A stretch of DNA of 64,000 nucleotides from Prolixibacteraceae bacterium (GTDB taxonomy: Bacteria; Bacteroidota; Bacteroidia; Bacteroidales; Prolixibacteraceae), in the NCBI GenBank assembly GCA_019163175.1, contig JAFLKN010000008.1, forward strand, positions 1 to 64,000. Direction: 5' to 3'. The stretch's first letter is position 1, and the number at the start of each line of letters is the position of its first letter. The position numbers were made by a program, and so were the translations under genes. Shown here piece by piece: positions 37,575 through 47,247 of this stretch. The notes beneath the pieces were generated by a model, which saw only the letters and a program-made list of their open reading frames with translations, did no database searches and was not told where the DNA came from.

Positions 37575-38159
37575 TCAGAAATACCTCGGCACCTGTGATT
37601 TGTATGTTCGGTATTCGTCGCCAAATTCATTATTAAGGAATCTTTCTTCCCCCAAAATAATAAAATGGTGCACAATCATTCCATAAAGCATCACGACCAA
37701 CAGAAGAATGCTAGGAAGAAATAAGAATGTGGCCGTATTCATAAAAAAGAAACTGGCGTACATAGGGTTTCGGCTAATAGCATAAATACCGCTTGTGCGA
37801 AGTGCATGTTGACCTGTCGGCAGTCCAATATTGGTAATCAAACCCATTGAAAGATAGGCCGGAACGATAATCAGATTCGCCGGAACCAGAAAAATAGCTA
37901 ATAAAAGTTTTTGGACATCAGGAGTAAAATCCTGAATTAAAAAAGGTACACTATTTCTGTATTCAGGAAAAACAGCAATTACTGCAAACAAGGCCCAAAC
38001 TCCAAACAACAGAAACTTTCCGGTATAAAATAAAACTGGTTGAATAGTTGGTTTACCCATAGCCCGTTTGCCACTCTTAGCCAAAAAAGCTCCAAGCACA
38101 AATGTTGCCAAAATAGGCATACTAATTAAAATGGCTAACGTGTAATCAATCCAGTTCAT
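37575..38159 (-). CDS. Isoprenylcysteine carboxylmethyltransferase-family membrane protein
   Basis: 194 aa; multi-TM; GIYAISRNPMYASFFFMN and GEERFLNNEFGDEYRTYKSQVPRYF. Confidence 0.82.
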   Translation of the reverse strand: MNWIDYTLAILISMPILATFVLGAFLAKSGKRAMGKPTIQPVLFYTGKFLLFGVWALFAVIAVFPEYRNSVPFLIQDFTPDVQKLLLAIFLVPANLIIVPAYLSMGLITNIGLPTGQHALRTSGIYAISRNPMYASFFFMNTATFLFLPSILLLVVMLYGMIVHHFIILGEERFLNNEFGDEYRTYKSQVPRYF

Positions 38160-39478
38160 TTCGCATTTCCTTTAAACTGATAGCCCAAATCGGTTACAAT
38201 CCGCTCAATTTCTGCAAGGTTTATTTTCGGCCCCCTCACTTTTACCTGAGCTGTATTTTTATCGGCAATCACTTCGTCAATGCCATCAATCTTCGAAAGA
38301 TTCCGGTTAATGCTGGCCTCACAATGTGAGCATGTCATTCCCTCAACACTTATGGTCTGAAAAGTTTCTCTATTCATTTTCTTCTGCTTTTTAATTCGTT
38401 CAATAAAATATCCAGCTAAAATTGAAGTAATTAAGACGATGGATGAGCTTATTCCAATCCATTGAGGTAACATTTCATGATTCATACCATCACCATGATT
38501 ATGATTCATTTTGCTCAGAATAAAATCAGCAGGAATTAACCAATTGGTAAGCATTCCGAAGAAAATAGCCCCACCTATAATTGACCCCAAATAGATAAAA
38601 AGTGATTTCTTGCCCATTGTTTTAGCCAATACAGTTATTGTGGCTACATTGGTTGCCGGACCGGCCATCATAAAAACTAAAGCTGCTCCCGGTGAAACAC
38701 CTTTCATTAAAAGCACTGCAGCAATAGGTATTGAGCCAGTTGCACAAATATACAGCGGCACTGAAGCAGCTAAAACAATAAGTATTTCGAAAATACCATA
38801 TCCTTTAAACATGCTGAAAAATCCCTCAGGCAAAACAACTGACAACAAAGCTGCTGCCATAAAACCAATGATTAACCACTTAGCAATATCCTGAAGCAAT
38901 TCAATAAAAGCATAATCAGCTGCCCGAATCAACGAATGCATTTCTTTTTTCGGGGGAGTATGGCAACCACAGGAATCATCATTGCAAGCAGGAGCAGCTT
39001 TTACTGTCTTTTTTACATCGAGTTTAAGTCCGGCAAACATCTGATTAGCTACAGGCTTTGGCTTTTCTTTTATAAGCCAATTAGTCAATACTCCACCTAG
39101 AATTCCGGTACTAAATGCAACTATTGGACGTATTATTGCGAACGGCCAACCTAACATTGCATAGGTTGCAAAAATTGAGTCGATGCCGGTTTGCGGTGTC
39201 GAAATCAGAAATGAATTGGTAGCACCTTTTGAAGCCCCGTTTTTGTAAAATGAAATACCTGTAGGAATTACTCCACAGGAACAAAGTGGCAATGGAACAC
39301 CTAATAAAGAAGCATTTATAGCAGATTTTAGATTCTGCTTACCTAAATATTTATCGATATGCTCCTGAGGAAAATATACTTTCAGCAAGCCTGCAAATAC
39401 CAATCCAAAGAGCAGCCAGGGTGCCATTTCATTAAACAAATAAATTAATTCGGAAAAATAATCTGTCACAAAATCCAT
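38156..39478 (-). CDS. SO_0444-type Cu/Zn efflux permease with fused C-terminal HMA domain
   Basis: 440 aa; permease motifs PLPLCSCGVIPTGISFYKNGASKGATNSFLISTPQTG; Cys/His loop APACNDDSCGCH; HMA VEGMTCSHCEASI. Confidence 0.9.
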   Translation of the reverse strand: MDFVTDYFSELIYLFNEMAPWLLFGLVFAGLLKVYFPQEHIDKYLGKQNLKSAINASLLGVPLPLCSCGVIPTGISFYKNGASKGATNSFLISTPQTGIDSIFATYAMLGWPFAIIRPIVAFSTGILGGVLTNWLIKEKPKPVANQMFAGLKLDVKKTVKAAPACNDDSCGCHTPPKKEMHSLIRAADYAFIELLQDIAKWLIIGFMAAALLSVVLPEGFFSMFKGYGIFEILIVLAASVPLYICATGSIPIAAVLLMKGVSPGAALVFMMAGPATNVATITVLAKTMGKKSLFIYLGSIIGGAIFFGMLTNWLIPADFILSKMNHNHGDGMNHEMLPQWIGISSSIVLITSILAGYFIERIKKQKKMNRETFQTISVEGMTCSHCEASINRNLSKIDGIDEVIADKNTAQVKVRGPKINLAEIERIVTDLGYQFKGNAK

Positions 39479-39502
39479 AATCTCCCCTCCTACTTAATTC
39501 AT

Positions 39503-39535
39503 ATACAGTATGTGTTCTGTATAGCAACAAAGGTA
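39503..39535 (-). promoter_or_regulatory. Inverted repeat next to a -7 box upstream of the metal permease
   Basis: ATACAG-N8-CTGTAT (39503-39522) and minus-strand TACCTTTG (39528-39535). Confidence 0.5.
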
Positions 39536-39586
39536 ACACAAATAAATACATGCAGCTATCTGGATATGTTAACTTTTAAATCGCAA

Positions 39587-40585
39587 TTATCTTCGCCTAA
39601 ACAACTCAAACATGGCCTCACCCTTGCTATTTGGCAGTTCAAAACCAAGTAACTCGGCAATCGTTGCCGGTAAATCAATTTGTTGTCGGTTAGTTTCTAC
39701 AACTTTCCCTTTTGCAAAATCTGGTCCACAAGCAAAGAATTCGATATGCCGGCACCCCTCACAACCATCTCCATGACCAGCAAAACCATTGGCAATGTTA
39801 TCAGAATGACGACCATGATCACTAGTCAAAAACAAAGTTGTCGTATTTTTGTAGGTAGAATCGCTTTGAAGGAATTTCCATAAACGAAAAACATACTCAT
39901 CTGTCTTCCTGATTCCATTGACATAATCAACCCAAATTCCGGCATGAGAGGAATAATCCGGGTCTCGGAAATTGATCAGGACCAAATTCGGATGATGCTG
40001 CTTTAGTATTTCGATGGTTGTTTTTAATGTCAGACTATCTTCACGGTAACCACTTCCAAGTCCACCTCCTTCAATGCCACAATTTACAGAAGGAATATAT
40101 TTTCCGCACCAGTATGGATTCTTGCAATTACCCAACACCGCAAGTTTATCTTTACTTGTAATAATCCACGACTTTGTTTGTTCATTTCCATAAACCTGAT
40201 TCCAATATTGAAAAAAAGAAGGATTTTCTGGAAGTTCAGCTCCGGTATTGTCTAATGACTGGTTAATTCCGGTGGTAATACTGGTGTGGCCTGCCGAGGT
40301 ATATGTATCACCCAAATTATAGAATTTGGTGTTGATAACACCTTCTTTTGCGAGGTCGTTTGCCAAGAGGGGAATAAACCGATGAGTAGAATCGCCAAGT
40401 CCCTCGGTATATCGCAGACCATCAACAATAACTACGATTACATTTTTTGTTTGGTAACTGCGCTCTACTTTCTTTGACTTAAAATTGCTGTATTCATAAT
40501 CCTTGGTGCAGGAACCTAAAATTCCAGTAAGTAGCACCAACATCAGGGAGACCTTCAAATTGAGTATGGAATGTCTGAATATCAT
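39587..40585 (-). CDS. Alkaline phosphatase/phosphodiesterase-superfamily lipoprotein
   Basis: 332 aa; lipobox LTGILGSC; NVIVVIVDGLRY, TSAGHTSITTG, FLTSDHGRH. Confidence 0.87.
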   Translation of the reverse strand: MIFRHSILNLKVSLMLVLLTGILGSCTKDYEYSNFKSKKVERSYQTKNVIVVIVDGLRYTEGLGDSTHRFIPLLANDLAKEGVINTKFYNLGDTYTSAGHTSITTGINQSLDNTGAELPENPSFFQYWNQVYGNEQTKSWIITSKDKLAVLGNCKNPYWCGKYIPSVNCGIEGGGLGSGYREDSLTLKTTIEILKQHHPNLVLINFRDPDYSSHAGIWVDYVNGIRKTDEYVFRLWKFLQSDSTYKNTTTLFLTSDHGRHSDNIANGFAGHGDGCEGCRHIEFFACGPDFAKGKVVETNRQQIDLPATIAELLGFELPNSKGEAMFELFRRR

Positions 40586-40712
40586 GAATAAGCAATTAAC
40601 AATTTGGCAGTGAGCATTTTTAACTACAAATTTATTTGGAGGAGCAAATTTATCGCCCGGTAAAAGTAAGGATTTTGATCACGTTCAGCCTTTAGATGAT
40701 AACGATTTGCTT

Positions 40713-40745
40713 AAAACAAAAGAGGCCACCCTTTCAGGTAGCCTC
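40713..40745 (-). terminator. Rho-independent terminator downstream of the TPR gene
   Basis: Minus strand GAGGCTACC-TGAAAG-GGTGGCCTC-TTTTGTTTT. Confidence 0.8.
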
Positions 40746-40766
40746 CAGATATCTCATAAAAAGTTA

Positions 40767-41423
40767 TTATCCTTTAATGGTTTGTTCACAGGCAGCTTTC
40801 AATTGCTTTGCTGTTGCGTTATTCGGATCATAACCCAAAGCTTTTTCAATAATTGGCAGAGCCTTTTTGAATTCTTCCTTTGCTTTTCCCTCAGCATCTT
40901 TATATTGAGGATCAGTAGTTTTATACTTTGCAGCAGCGACATCAGCAGCAGCAGTTTTCAAAATAGTAGCACCAGCGGTATAAAACACATTAGCTTCTTT
41001 CACATAAACCGAAGCAAGCATACCTTTAATTTTATCATCGTTTGGAGATAAAACCAGCGCTTCTTCAAGGGTTTTTAAATACTCAGCATCCTTTTTCAAA
41101 GCCTTGTATGTATTTGCTTTATAAAGAATTGCAGTTGATTTTTTGTAATTCAGGGCTATTGATTCATCCAACAGTTTGATTGCTTTATCAAACGACTTGG
41201 TCTGATATGCACATACCGCCATATTGTATACCATGGCAGTATCTTTAGGATCGGTACCCCATTTACCCAATGCCTGTTCGTAAAGTTGAAGAGCCTTTGA
41301 ATAATCTTTGGTACGAAGAGCCTCATTTCCTTCATTCTTTAAATCAATTGCAGTCTTCTCGTCTTGTGCAAATCCAACAGCAATACTAAAAAATAACACA
41401 ATAGCTAAAAAAAATCGTTTCAT
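40767..41423 (-). CDS. Exported TPR-repeat protein
   Basis: 218 aa; signal peptide; TPR pattern NEGNEALRTKDYSKALQLYEQAL. Confidence 0.85.
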   Translation of the reverse strand: MKRFFLAIVLFFSIAVGFAQDEKTAIDLKNEGNEALRTKDYSKALQLYEQALGKWGTDPKDTAMVYNMAVCAYQTKSFDKAIKLLDESIALNYKKSTAILYKANTYKALKKDAEYLKTLEEALVLSPNDDKIKGMLASVYVKEANVFYTAGATILKTAAADVAAAKYKTTDPQYKDAEGKAKEEFKKALPIIEKALGYDPNNATAKQLKAACEQTIKG

Positions 41424-41580
41424 ACAGTTATCATTTTTTTAAAGGTTTTACTAATTTTTTATTTCATTATAATTTTATGGGAGTCCAAAAATAACAATTA
41501 ACAACAAAAAACCTAAGAATTAGTTAACACAAAAACCCATTTTTTTCTTTTCAAAAATAGTGCCGAAGAATATATCCCGT

Positions 41581-41853
41581 TTAAGGGTTAAACATGTCGG
41601 GGGTAAAATAGCCTAAAATGTTTTTTGCCATTTGCAAACCGGTTTTTGCCTCCTGATTATGTGGCTCTATTTCCAGGACGGTGGCGTAATCATTCATTGC
41701 ATTGCCCCATTTCTGCATTTTATAATAGATCCTTCCTCTTAGATTTATGGACTGAATATCAGTACCGTTTTTTGAAATAAGGTCATTAAGAATTTCCAAA
41801 GATTTGTCGAATTCATTTTTCTCGAAGAGTTTAACAGCTTCTTGTAGTCCCAT
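41581..41853 (-). CDS. Small TPR-repeat protein
   Basis: 90 aa; VKLFEKNEFDKSLEILNDLISKNG, RGRIYYKMQKWGNAMNDYATVLEIEP. Confidence 0.75.
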   Translation of the reverse strand: MGLQEAVKLFEKNEFDKSLEILNDLISKNGTDIQSINLRGRIYYKMQKWGNAMNDYATVLEIEPHNQEAKTGLQMAKNILGYFTPDMFNP

Positions 41854-41893
41854 TGCTTATTTATTTAGATCATTCAATACCCACGACACCTTT

Positions 41894-44062
41894 TTAATCA
41901 GCCCTCGAAACTGCAACAACACCATTGATGCTTTTTAGTTTATTCATCAAAAAATCAAGATGATCTAGTCCGTTCACAAAAACGCGTAACGTACCATCGA
42001 AGGCACCATTGTTCGAGTCAATGTTAATAGACCGCATCTGCACACCAATATCTTTAGAAATAACATGCGAAATTTGACCAACAATGCCTAACTCATCGGT
42101 TCCGGAGATACGTATGGTTGCCTGAAATGAGGATTTTTTCTTGGTATCCTGCCATCTCGCTTTGATCACCCGATAAGGATATCTTTCGATCATTTGAGGC
42201 GAATTGGGACAACTCGTACGGTGAATCTTTATTCCCTCTGTGATAGTGACAAACCCGAAAATATCGTCGCCAAAAATAGGGTTACAGCAGGGAGCCAACT
42301 TATAAATCACATTTTTAAGGTTGTTGTCAATCACCAGATAATCGTCGCCCCCTGAAAATTCCAATTCCTGAACTTTGTCTTTGGGCAACATTTCTGTTAT
42401 CAATTGCTTAGCCGATTCTTCTTTCTTTTCAACAAGCAAATCTTTAATCTCCAGAGTATCAATTTTCCCTGTCGAAATGTTGTAATATAAATCCTGAGCC
42501 AGCTTAAATTTATAGTGTTTCAGGAGTTTGCGGATACTGTCGTCGTTGTATTCAATCTTCCAGTTTTTAATCTTCCGGAGTAAAATTTCCTTTCCGTTTT
42601 CGGCTTCGCGCTTAACTTCTTCATTTAAACTGGCTTTAATCCGGTTCTTGGCTTTGCTGGTTACCACAAAATCGAGCCAGTCCATTTTGGGTCGCTGATG
42701 ATTGGCGGTGTCAACCGAAATCTGATCGCCGTTCTGAAGTTTATGCCTCAGGGTAACATTCTTCCCGTTGACTTTTCCGCCCACACAACGATCGCCAACT
42801 CCGGAATGAACCTCATAGGCAAAATCGAGCAAAGTTGCTCCTGCTGCCAGCTTTCTCAAATCGCCTTTCGGCGTAAAAACAAATATTTCATCGGCGTACA
42901 CATTCATTTTGAAATCGTCGATAAAATCGACCATATTCAGCTCCGGATTTTCCAGAATTTCGCGCACATTAGCCAACCAATTTTCCATTTCCGAAGTGCC
43001 CGAACCCCCTTTGTACTTCCAGTGTGCAGCCAAACCTTTTTCGGCAATTTCATCCATCCGTCTGGTTCTGATCTGAATTTCGACCCACTTGCCGTGCGGC
43101 CCCAATACAGTTGCATGGAGTGACTCGTAGCCATTTGATTTCGGAATGGTGATCCAATCGCGCATTCGTTTCGGGTTCGACTGATACTCTTCAGTAACTA
43201 TAGAATAAACCTGCCAGCAATCCGATTTTTCATTAGCAAGTTCCGAATTCAGAATAACCCGAATCGCAAACAAATCCATTACTTCATCGAACTCAACTTT
43301 CTGGGTTTGCATTTTACGCCAGATGGAATTGATCGACTTGGTTCGTGCTTTCATATCGAAAGAAAACCCACGGGCATTCAGTTTTTCCTCAATAGGTTTC
43401 ACAAATTCGGCTACAAAATTGGCACGCTCGCGGTCAGTTTCCTTTAACCTAAGCGCAACAGCCTTGTATGCTTCCGGATTCTGATACTTCAGGCACAAAT
43501 CGAGTAATTCGGAATTGATGTAGTATAAACCTAAGCGATGTGCCAGTGGAGCATACAGAAATGACGTCTCAACAGATATTTTTGTGCGAACAGTTTCCGG
43601 CTGAGTATCCAGATTCCGCATTACCTGAAGGCGATCGGCAATTTTTACCAGAATTACACGCACATCACCAGCCATTGCCAACATCAGTTTACGGTAATTT
43701 TCCGAATGCAGCTCGACGGTATCGGTTCCCATAGCATTAATTTTCGCCATTCCTTCAAGAATCGAAGTAACCGAACGTCCAAACCTGGGTTCGACTAATT
43801 TAGTGGTCGATTCCTGGTAATATACATTGTGCAATAAGGCCGCAATTACAGAATCAACTCCTAAACCAACTTCCTGAACGACAACTTTGGCTACCTCAAT
43901 GGAGTGAACAACAATGTTCTCGCCAGACTCCCAGCATTTTTCACCAAAAACTTCACAGGTCATCGAAAAAGCATCCTGAATTTTATGGTGTTCTTTCTCT
44001 GGAATGCTGGTTTTACACAGCTCAAAAAAATCTAAAAAAGCTTTTTCAATTGCTTCATTCAT
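41894..44062 (-). CDS. RelA/SpoT-family (p)ppGpp synthetase with degenerate hydrolase domain
   Basis: Start moved to MNEAIEKAFLDFF (44062). Synthetase motifs IPKSNGYESLHATVLGPHGKWVEIQIRTRRMDEIAEKGLAAHWKYK; TGS and ACT domains. HD motif altered (ALLHNVYYQE). Confidence 0.93.
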   Translation of the reverse strand: MNEAIEKAFLDFFELCKTSIPEKEHHKIQDAFSMTCEVFGEKCWESGENIVVHSIEVAKVVVQEVGLGVDSVIAALLHNVYYQESTTKLVEPRFGRSVTSILEGMAKINAMGTDTVELHSENYRKLMLAMAGDVRVILVKIADRLQVMRNLDTQPETVRTKISVETSFLYAPLAHRLGLYYINSELLDLCLKYQNPEAYKAVALRLKETDRERANFVAEFVKPIEEKLNARGFSFDMKARTKSINSIWRKMQTQKVEFDEVMDLFAIRVILNSELANEKSDCWQVYSIVTEEYQSNPKRMRDWITIPKSNGYESLHATVLGPHGKWVEIQIRTRRMDEIAEKGLAAHWKYKGGSGTSEMENWLANVREILENPELNMVDFIDDFKMNVYADEIFVFTPKGDLRKLAAGATLLDFAYEVHSGVGDRCVGGKVNGKNVTLRHKLQNGDQISVDTANHQRPKMDWLDFVVTSKAKNRIKASLNEEVKREAENGKEILLRKIKNWKIEYNDDSIRKLLKHYKFKLAQDLYYNISTGKIDTLEIKDLLVEKKEESAKQLITEMLPKDKVQELEFSGGDDYLVIDNNLKNVIYKLAPCCNPIFGDDIFGFVTITEGIKIHRTSCPNSPQMIERYPYRVIKARWQDTKKKSSFQATIRISGTDELGIVGQISHVISKDIGVQMRSINIDSNNGAFDGTLRVFVNGLDHLDFLMNKLKSINGVVAVSRAD

Positions 44063-44099
44063 GACTTCCACTTTTTTGAATTTGGAATGCTTATCTAAC

Positions 44100-44128
44100 A
44101 AAAAAGGCTACCTCACGGCAGCCTTTTA
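44100..44128 (-). terminator. Rho-independent terminator of the ferritin gene
   Basis: Minus strand AAAAGGCTGCC-GTGA-GGTAGCCTTTTTT. Confidence 0.8.
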
Positions 44129-44150
44129 CAAAAATATTTTTTGAAAAAAT

Positions 44151-44663
44151 TTAAACTGCCGCATTCGGATCAACAAACACTCGCTGGCCCAATTCACGAT
44201 CCATCATAAAAATACCATTACCTTGTCCATTGATGAGTTTAAGTGTTTGAAGAATTTTTTCCACATTGGCTTCTTCCTCAACCTGCTCGTCAATAAACCA
44301 CTTCAGGAAACTTTGTGCTGCATGGTCACTGGCTTTAATTGACACATCAATCAGGTTATTAATTAACGAGGTCACATGATTTTCGTGAACCAATGTTTTT
44401 TCATACACATCCACAATTCCGTCAAAATCAACCGGAACCTGATCAATTGCTTTCAGAATTACTCGTCCACCACGCTCGGTAACGTAATTGAAAAATTTAA
44501 TGGCATGTGCTGATTCTTCCTGGTATTGTATTTTCATCCAATGTGCAAAACCTGAAAGTCCCATATTTTCAAAATATGCCGACATGGATAGGTACAAATA
44601 TGCCGAATAGGTTTCAGCATTAATCTGCTCATTCAATGCGTCTAATACTTCTTTCTTTATCAT
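44151..44663 (-). CDS. Ferritin
   Basis: 170 aa; LNEQINAETYSAYLYLSMSAYFE, HWMKIQYQEESAHAIKFFNYV, EQVEEEANVEKIL. Confidence 0.95.
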   Translation of the reverse strand: MIKKEVLDALNEQINAETYSAYLYLSMSAYFENMGLSGFAHWMKIQYQEESAHAIKFFNYVTERGGRVILKAIDQVPVDFDGIVDVYEKTLVHENHVTSLINNLIDVSIKASDHAAQSFLKWFIDEQVEEEANVEKILQTLKLINGQGNGIFMMDRELGQRVFVDPNAAV

Positions 44664-44775
44664 AGCTGTTGGTATTTCAATTTTTACTAAAAATACAAAA
44701 TTTTAAATTGCAGAATACTCTTTTGCCTGAAATGAATATTTAAACCTTAGAATTTAAAGCCCAAACATCTAATAA

Positions 44776-45420
44776 TCAATCCTTAAAATCGAGATTAAAT
44801 TTTTGTTTTAGCGTAAATAAAAGTGGATTTTTCTGCATCATCATTTGCATTTTTTCCGAATCAGAGAAGATCATCCGTTCAGATTCTATCTTTTCGAGCC
44901 GGGTTGTTAGTTCAATACCCGAATTTTTTAGTTCATTTCTTAACCACGACACCAGTTCGGGTTTCACCAGCCGCACTTCTTCTTCCTGTATCGAATTTCC
45001 AATCTTAAGTAAAAGTTTGTTACCTTCAGTCAGTTCAGGAATGTTCGAAAGTGTCGATTTGAGATTGGGCCGATCGGTTAATTGATCCAGAAATTCGGTC
45101 CATTTCAAAGCCAATTGTTCGGCAGTAAATGGTTCTAAAAAATCTCCGTACTCGGTATAAGCCGTTTTTTGTTCTTCAGCCTGAATACTTTTCTCCTGAA
45201 CATTACCAGCCAATGCATCTTTTATTGATGGAGTAAATGAACTTCCCAATTTCCGGATCACTTTAACTCCTGAAGCTTTCTCAATAGGCTCAAGCTTTGG
45301 AATTGAAGCGCTGGCCGTATGCGTTACATCCGCTGGTATAACCGCAGATGCTTGCGATACCGTTTGTTCTGAGAGATTAAAGATGGGAAGGAGTGATTCG
45401 TCCTCGTTATCGTCAGCTAT
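44776..45420 (-). CDS. dnaX: DnaX tau C-terminal extension, readable only in the -1 frame after the A10 run
   Basis: Own translation of 45420->44776 is uninterrupted: IADDNEDESLLPIFNLSEQTVSQASAVIPADVTHTASASIPKLEPIEKASGVKVIRKLGSSFTPSIKD...NPLLFTLKQKFNLDFKD. Confidence 0.8.
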   Translation of the reverse strand: MADDNEDESLLPIFNLSEQTVSQASAVIPADVTHTASASIPKLEPIEKASGVKVIRKLGSSFTPSIKDALAGNVQEKSIQAEEQKTAYTEYGDFLEPFTAEQLALKWTEFLDQLTDRPNLKSTLSNIPELTEGNKLLLKIGNSIQEEEVRLVKPELVSWLRNELKNSGIELTTRLEKIESERMIFSDSEKMQMMMQKNPLLFTLKQKFNLDFKD

Positions 45421-46520
45421 TTTTTTTTTAAGGTAAGCTGTGCAATTTTGATTACGGCCAATTCTACGAGCAGCCTTTTATTCTGACTAGCCTTGTACTG
45501 AAGGTCGCATTCGTTTGCAATCTGCAAAGCTCCAATAAGGAAATCACTTTCGCAGCGGGTAGCCTGAACTTTGTATTTCTCCTTGATTTCGCCACCAACT
45601 TCGAGCAGTTGAATGGTAACCGGATCTTTGCAAACCATAACATCGCGGAAATGAGAACTCAAACCAGTAATAAAATGGTGTCCGTCGAAACCATGATCTA
45701 GAATTTCATTGAAAAGCAGTAAACTTCCGGAGATATCGTTTTTCAGGAACAGATCGACACATCGGAAATAATAATCGTAGTCGAGCACATTTAGGTTCGA
45801 AATGACGTCTTTGTAGGTAATGTTTCGGCCCGAAAAACTTACGATCTGGTCGAAGATTGACAAGGCATCGCGCATGGCACCATCGGCCTTTTGAGCGATC
45901 ACATTTAAAGCTTCGCTCTCAACCACAACGCTTTCGCTTTTGGCTACATGCAACAAATGACTGGAAATATCACTGATCTTGATCCTGTTAAAATCAAATA
46001 TCTGGCAACGCGACAGAATAGTTGGGATAATTTTATGTTTTTCGGTAGTGGCCAAAATAAATATGGCATGCCGAGGTGGTTCTTCAAGCGTTTTCAGAAA
46101 TGCATTAAAAGCAGCCTGCGAAAGCATGTGAACCTCATCGATAATGTATAAGCTATAGTTACCGATTTGCGGTGGAATCCTTACCTGATCAGTCAGGTTG
46201 CGAATATCGTCAACCGAATTGTTCGAGGCTGCATCCAATTCATGAATATTGTACGAACGGTTCCCGTTAAAAGCCAGGCAAGACTCGCACTGGTTGCAAG
46301 GTTCAACATCAGCAGTCTGATTTTGGCAATTTATAGTTTTGGCAAAAATACGTGCGCAGGTAGTTTTTCCAACTCCACGTGGCCCACAAAACAAATAAGC
46401 ATGCGCAAGCTGGCTGTTTTTAATCGCATTTTTAAGCGTCGAAGTAATTGAGGCTTGCCCCACAACGGTCTGAAACGTATCGGGTCTGTATTTTCGTGCT
46501 GAAACAATAAAATTCTCCAT
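45417..46520 (-). CDS. dnaX: DNA polymerase III gamma subunit (short product of dnaX)
   Basis: Start moved to MENFIVSARKYRPDTFQTVVGQ (46520); AYLFCGPRGVGKTTCARIFAK, CNQCESCLAF zinc motif, YIIDEVHMLS; ends TLKKK-TAG on A10. Confidence 0.93.
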   Translation of the reverse strand: MENFIVSARKYRPDTFQTVVGQASITSTLKNAIKNSQLAHAYLFCGPRGVGKTTCARIFAKTINCQNQTADVEPCNQCESCLAFNGNRSYNIHELDAASNNSVDDIRNLTDQVRIPPQIGNYSLYIIDEVHMLSQAAFNAFLKTLEEPPRHAIFILATTEKHKIIPTILSRCQIFDFNRIKISDISSHLLHVAKSESVVVESEALNVIAQKADGAMRDALSIFDQIVSFSGRNITYKDVISNLNVLDYDYYFRCVDLFLKNDISGSLLLFNEILDHGFDGHHFITGLSSHFRDVMVCKDPVTIQLLEVGGEIKEKYKVQATRCESDFLIGALQIANECDLQYKASQNKRLLVELAVIKIAQLTLKKK

Positions 46521-46653
46521 AAAACCTGCTGAATTGAACGACCAAATATACAAATTCTGGTCTAACGGCAAATTGAAACTTATTAACAGAAGCCGCATAA
46601 AACTTTTAACATCCTGAATTGTTTCATTTTCAGTTCACACAAAAACAGAAAAA

Positions 46654-47190
46654 ATGAAAAAACTCACATTAATTTTTAGTCTTATTTTAATTTCCTCAAT
46701 AGCCTTCAGTCAAAAATCGTTTTACGACTTTAAAGTAAAAGATATCGAGGGTGGAGATTTTAATCTTTCAAGCCTGAAAGGAAAAAAAGTTCTGGTTGTT
46801 AACACTGCCTCAAAATGCGGTCTTACGCCACAGTACAAGCAGCTGGAAGAGTTGTTTGAAAAATTTGGCGGCGATAAATTTACCATTATCGGATTTCCGG
46901 CCAACAATTTCATGAAACAGGAACCCGGAACAGACAGCGAAATAGCTGAATTCTGCGAAAAAAATTACGGAGTTAAGTTTCAAATGATGTCGAAAATTTC
47001 GGTAAAAGGCGACGACATGCACCCGCTGTACAAATGGCTGACAAGCAAAAGTGAAAATGGGGTGTTGGATTCTGAAGTGAAATGGAATTTTCAGAAATAC
47101 CTGATTGATGAAAACGGGAAACTGGTCGATATGGTCGAACCCAAAGTAAAACCTGACGATGAAAAGATTTTAAGTTGGATAAAAAAATAG
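46654..47190 (+). CDS. Glutathione peroxidase-family protein, exported
   Basis: 178 aa; signal peptide; VLVVNTASKCGLTPQYKQLEELFEKF, FPANNFMKQEPG, WNFQKYLID. Confidence 0.93.
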   Translation: MKKLTLIFSLILISSIAFSQKSFYDFKVKDIEGGDFNLSSLKGKKVLVVNTASKCGLTPQYKQLEELFEKFGGDKFTIIGFPANNFMKQEPGTDSEIAEFCEKNYGVKFQMMSKISVKGDDMHPLYKWLTSKSENGVLDSEVKWNFQKYLIDENGKLVDMVEPKVKPDDEKILSWIKK

Positions 47191-47216
47191 ACTTTCAGAT
47201 TGGTAGATTGAAATTG

Positions 47217-47247
47217 AAAGCGGTTTTCGAAAGAGAATCGCTTTTTT
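47217..47247 (+). terminator. Rho-independent terminator of the glutathione peroxidase gene
   Basis: AAAGCGGTTTTC-GAAA-GAGAATCGCTTTTTT with G-U pairs. Confidence 0.75.

Noticed and set aside
42698-43123. 141-aa plus-strand ORF inside the RelA/SpoT gene
   Set aside because: Shadow of the sense coding frame.
45262-45416. dnaX break as simple pseudogenisation
   Set aside because: The -1 frame is fully open from the A10 run to a conserved DnaX tail and the gene is essential, so frameshifting/slippage or a homopolymer error is more likely than decay.
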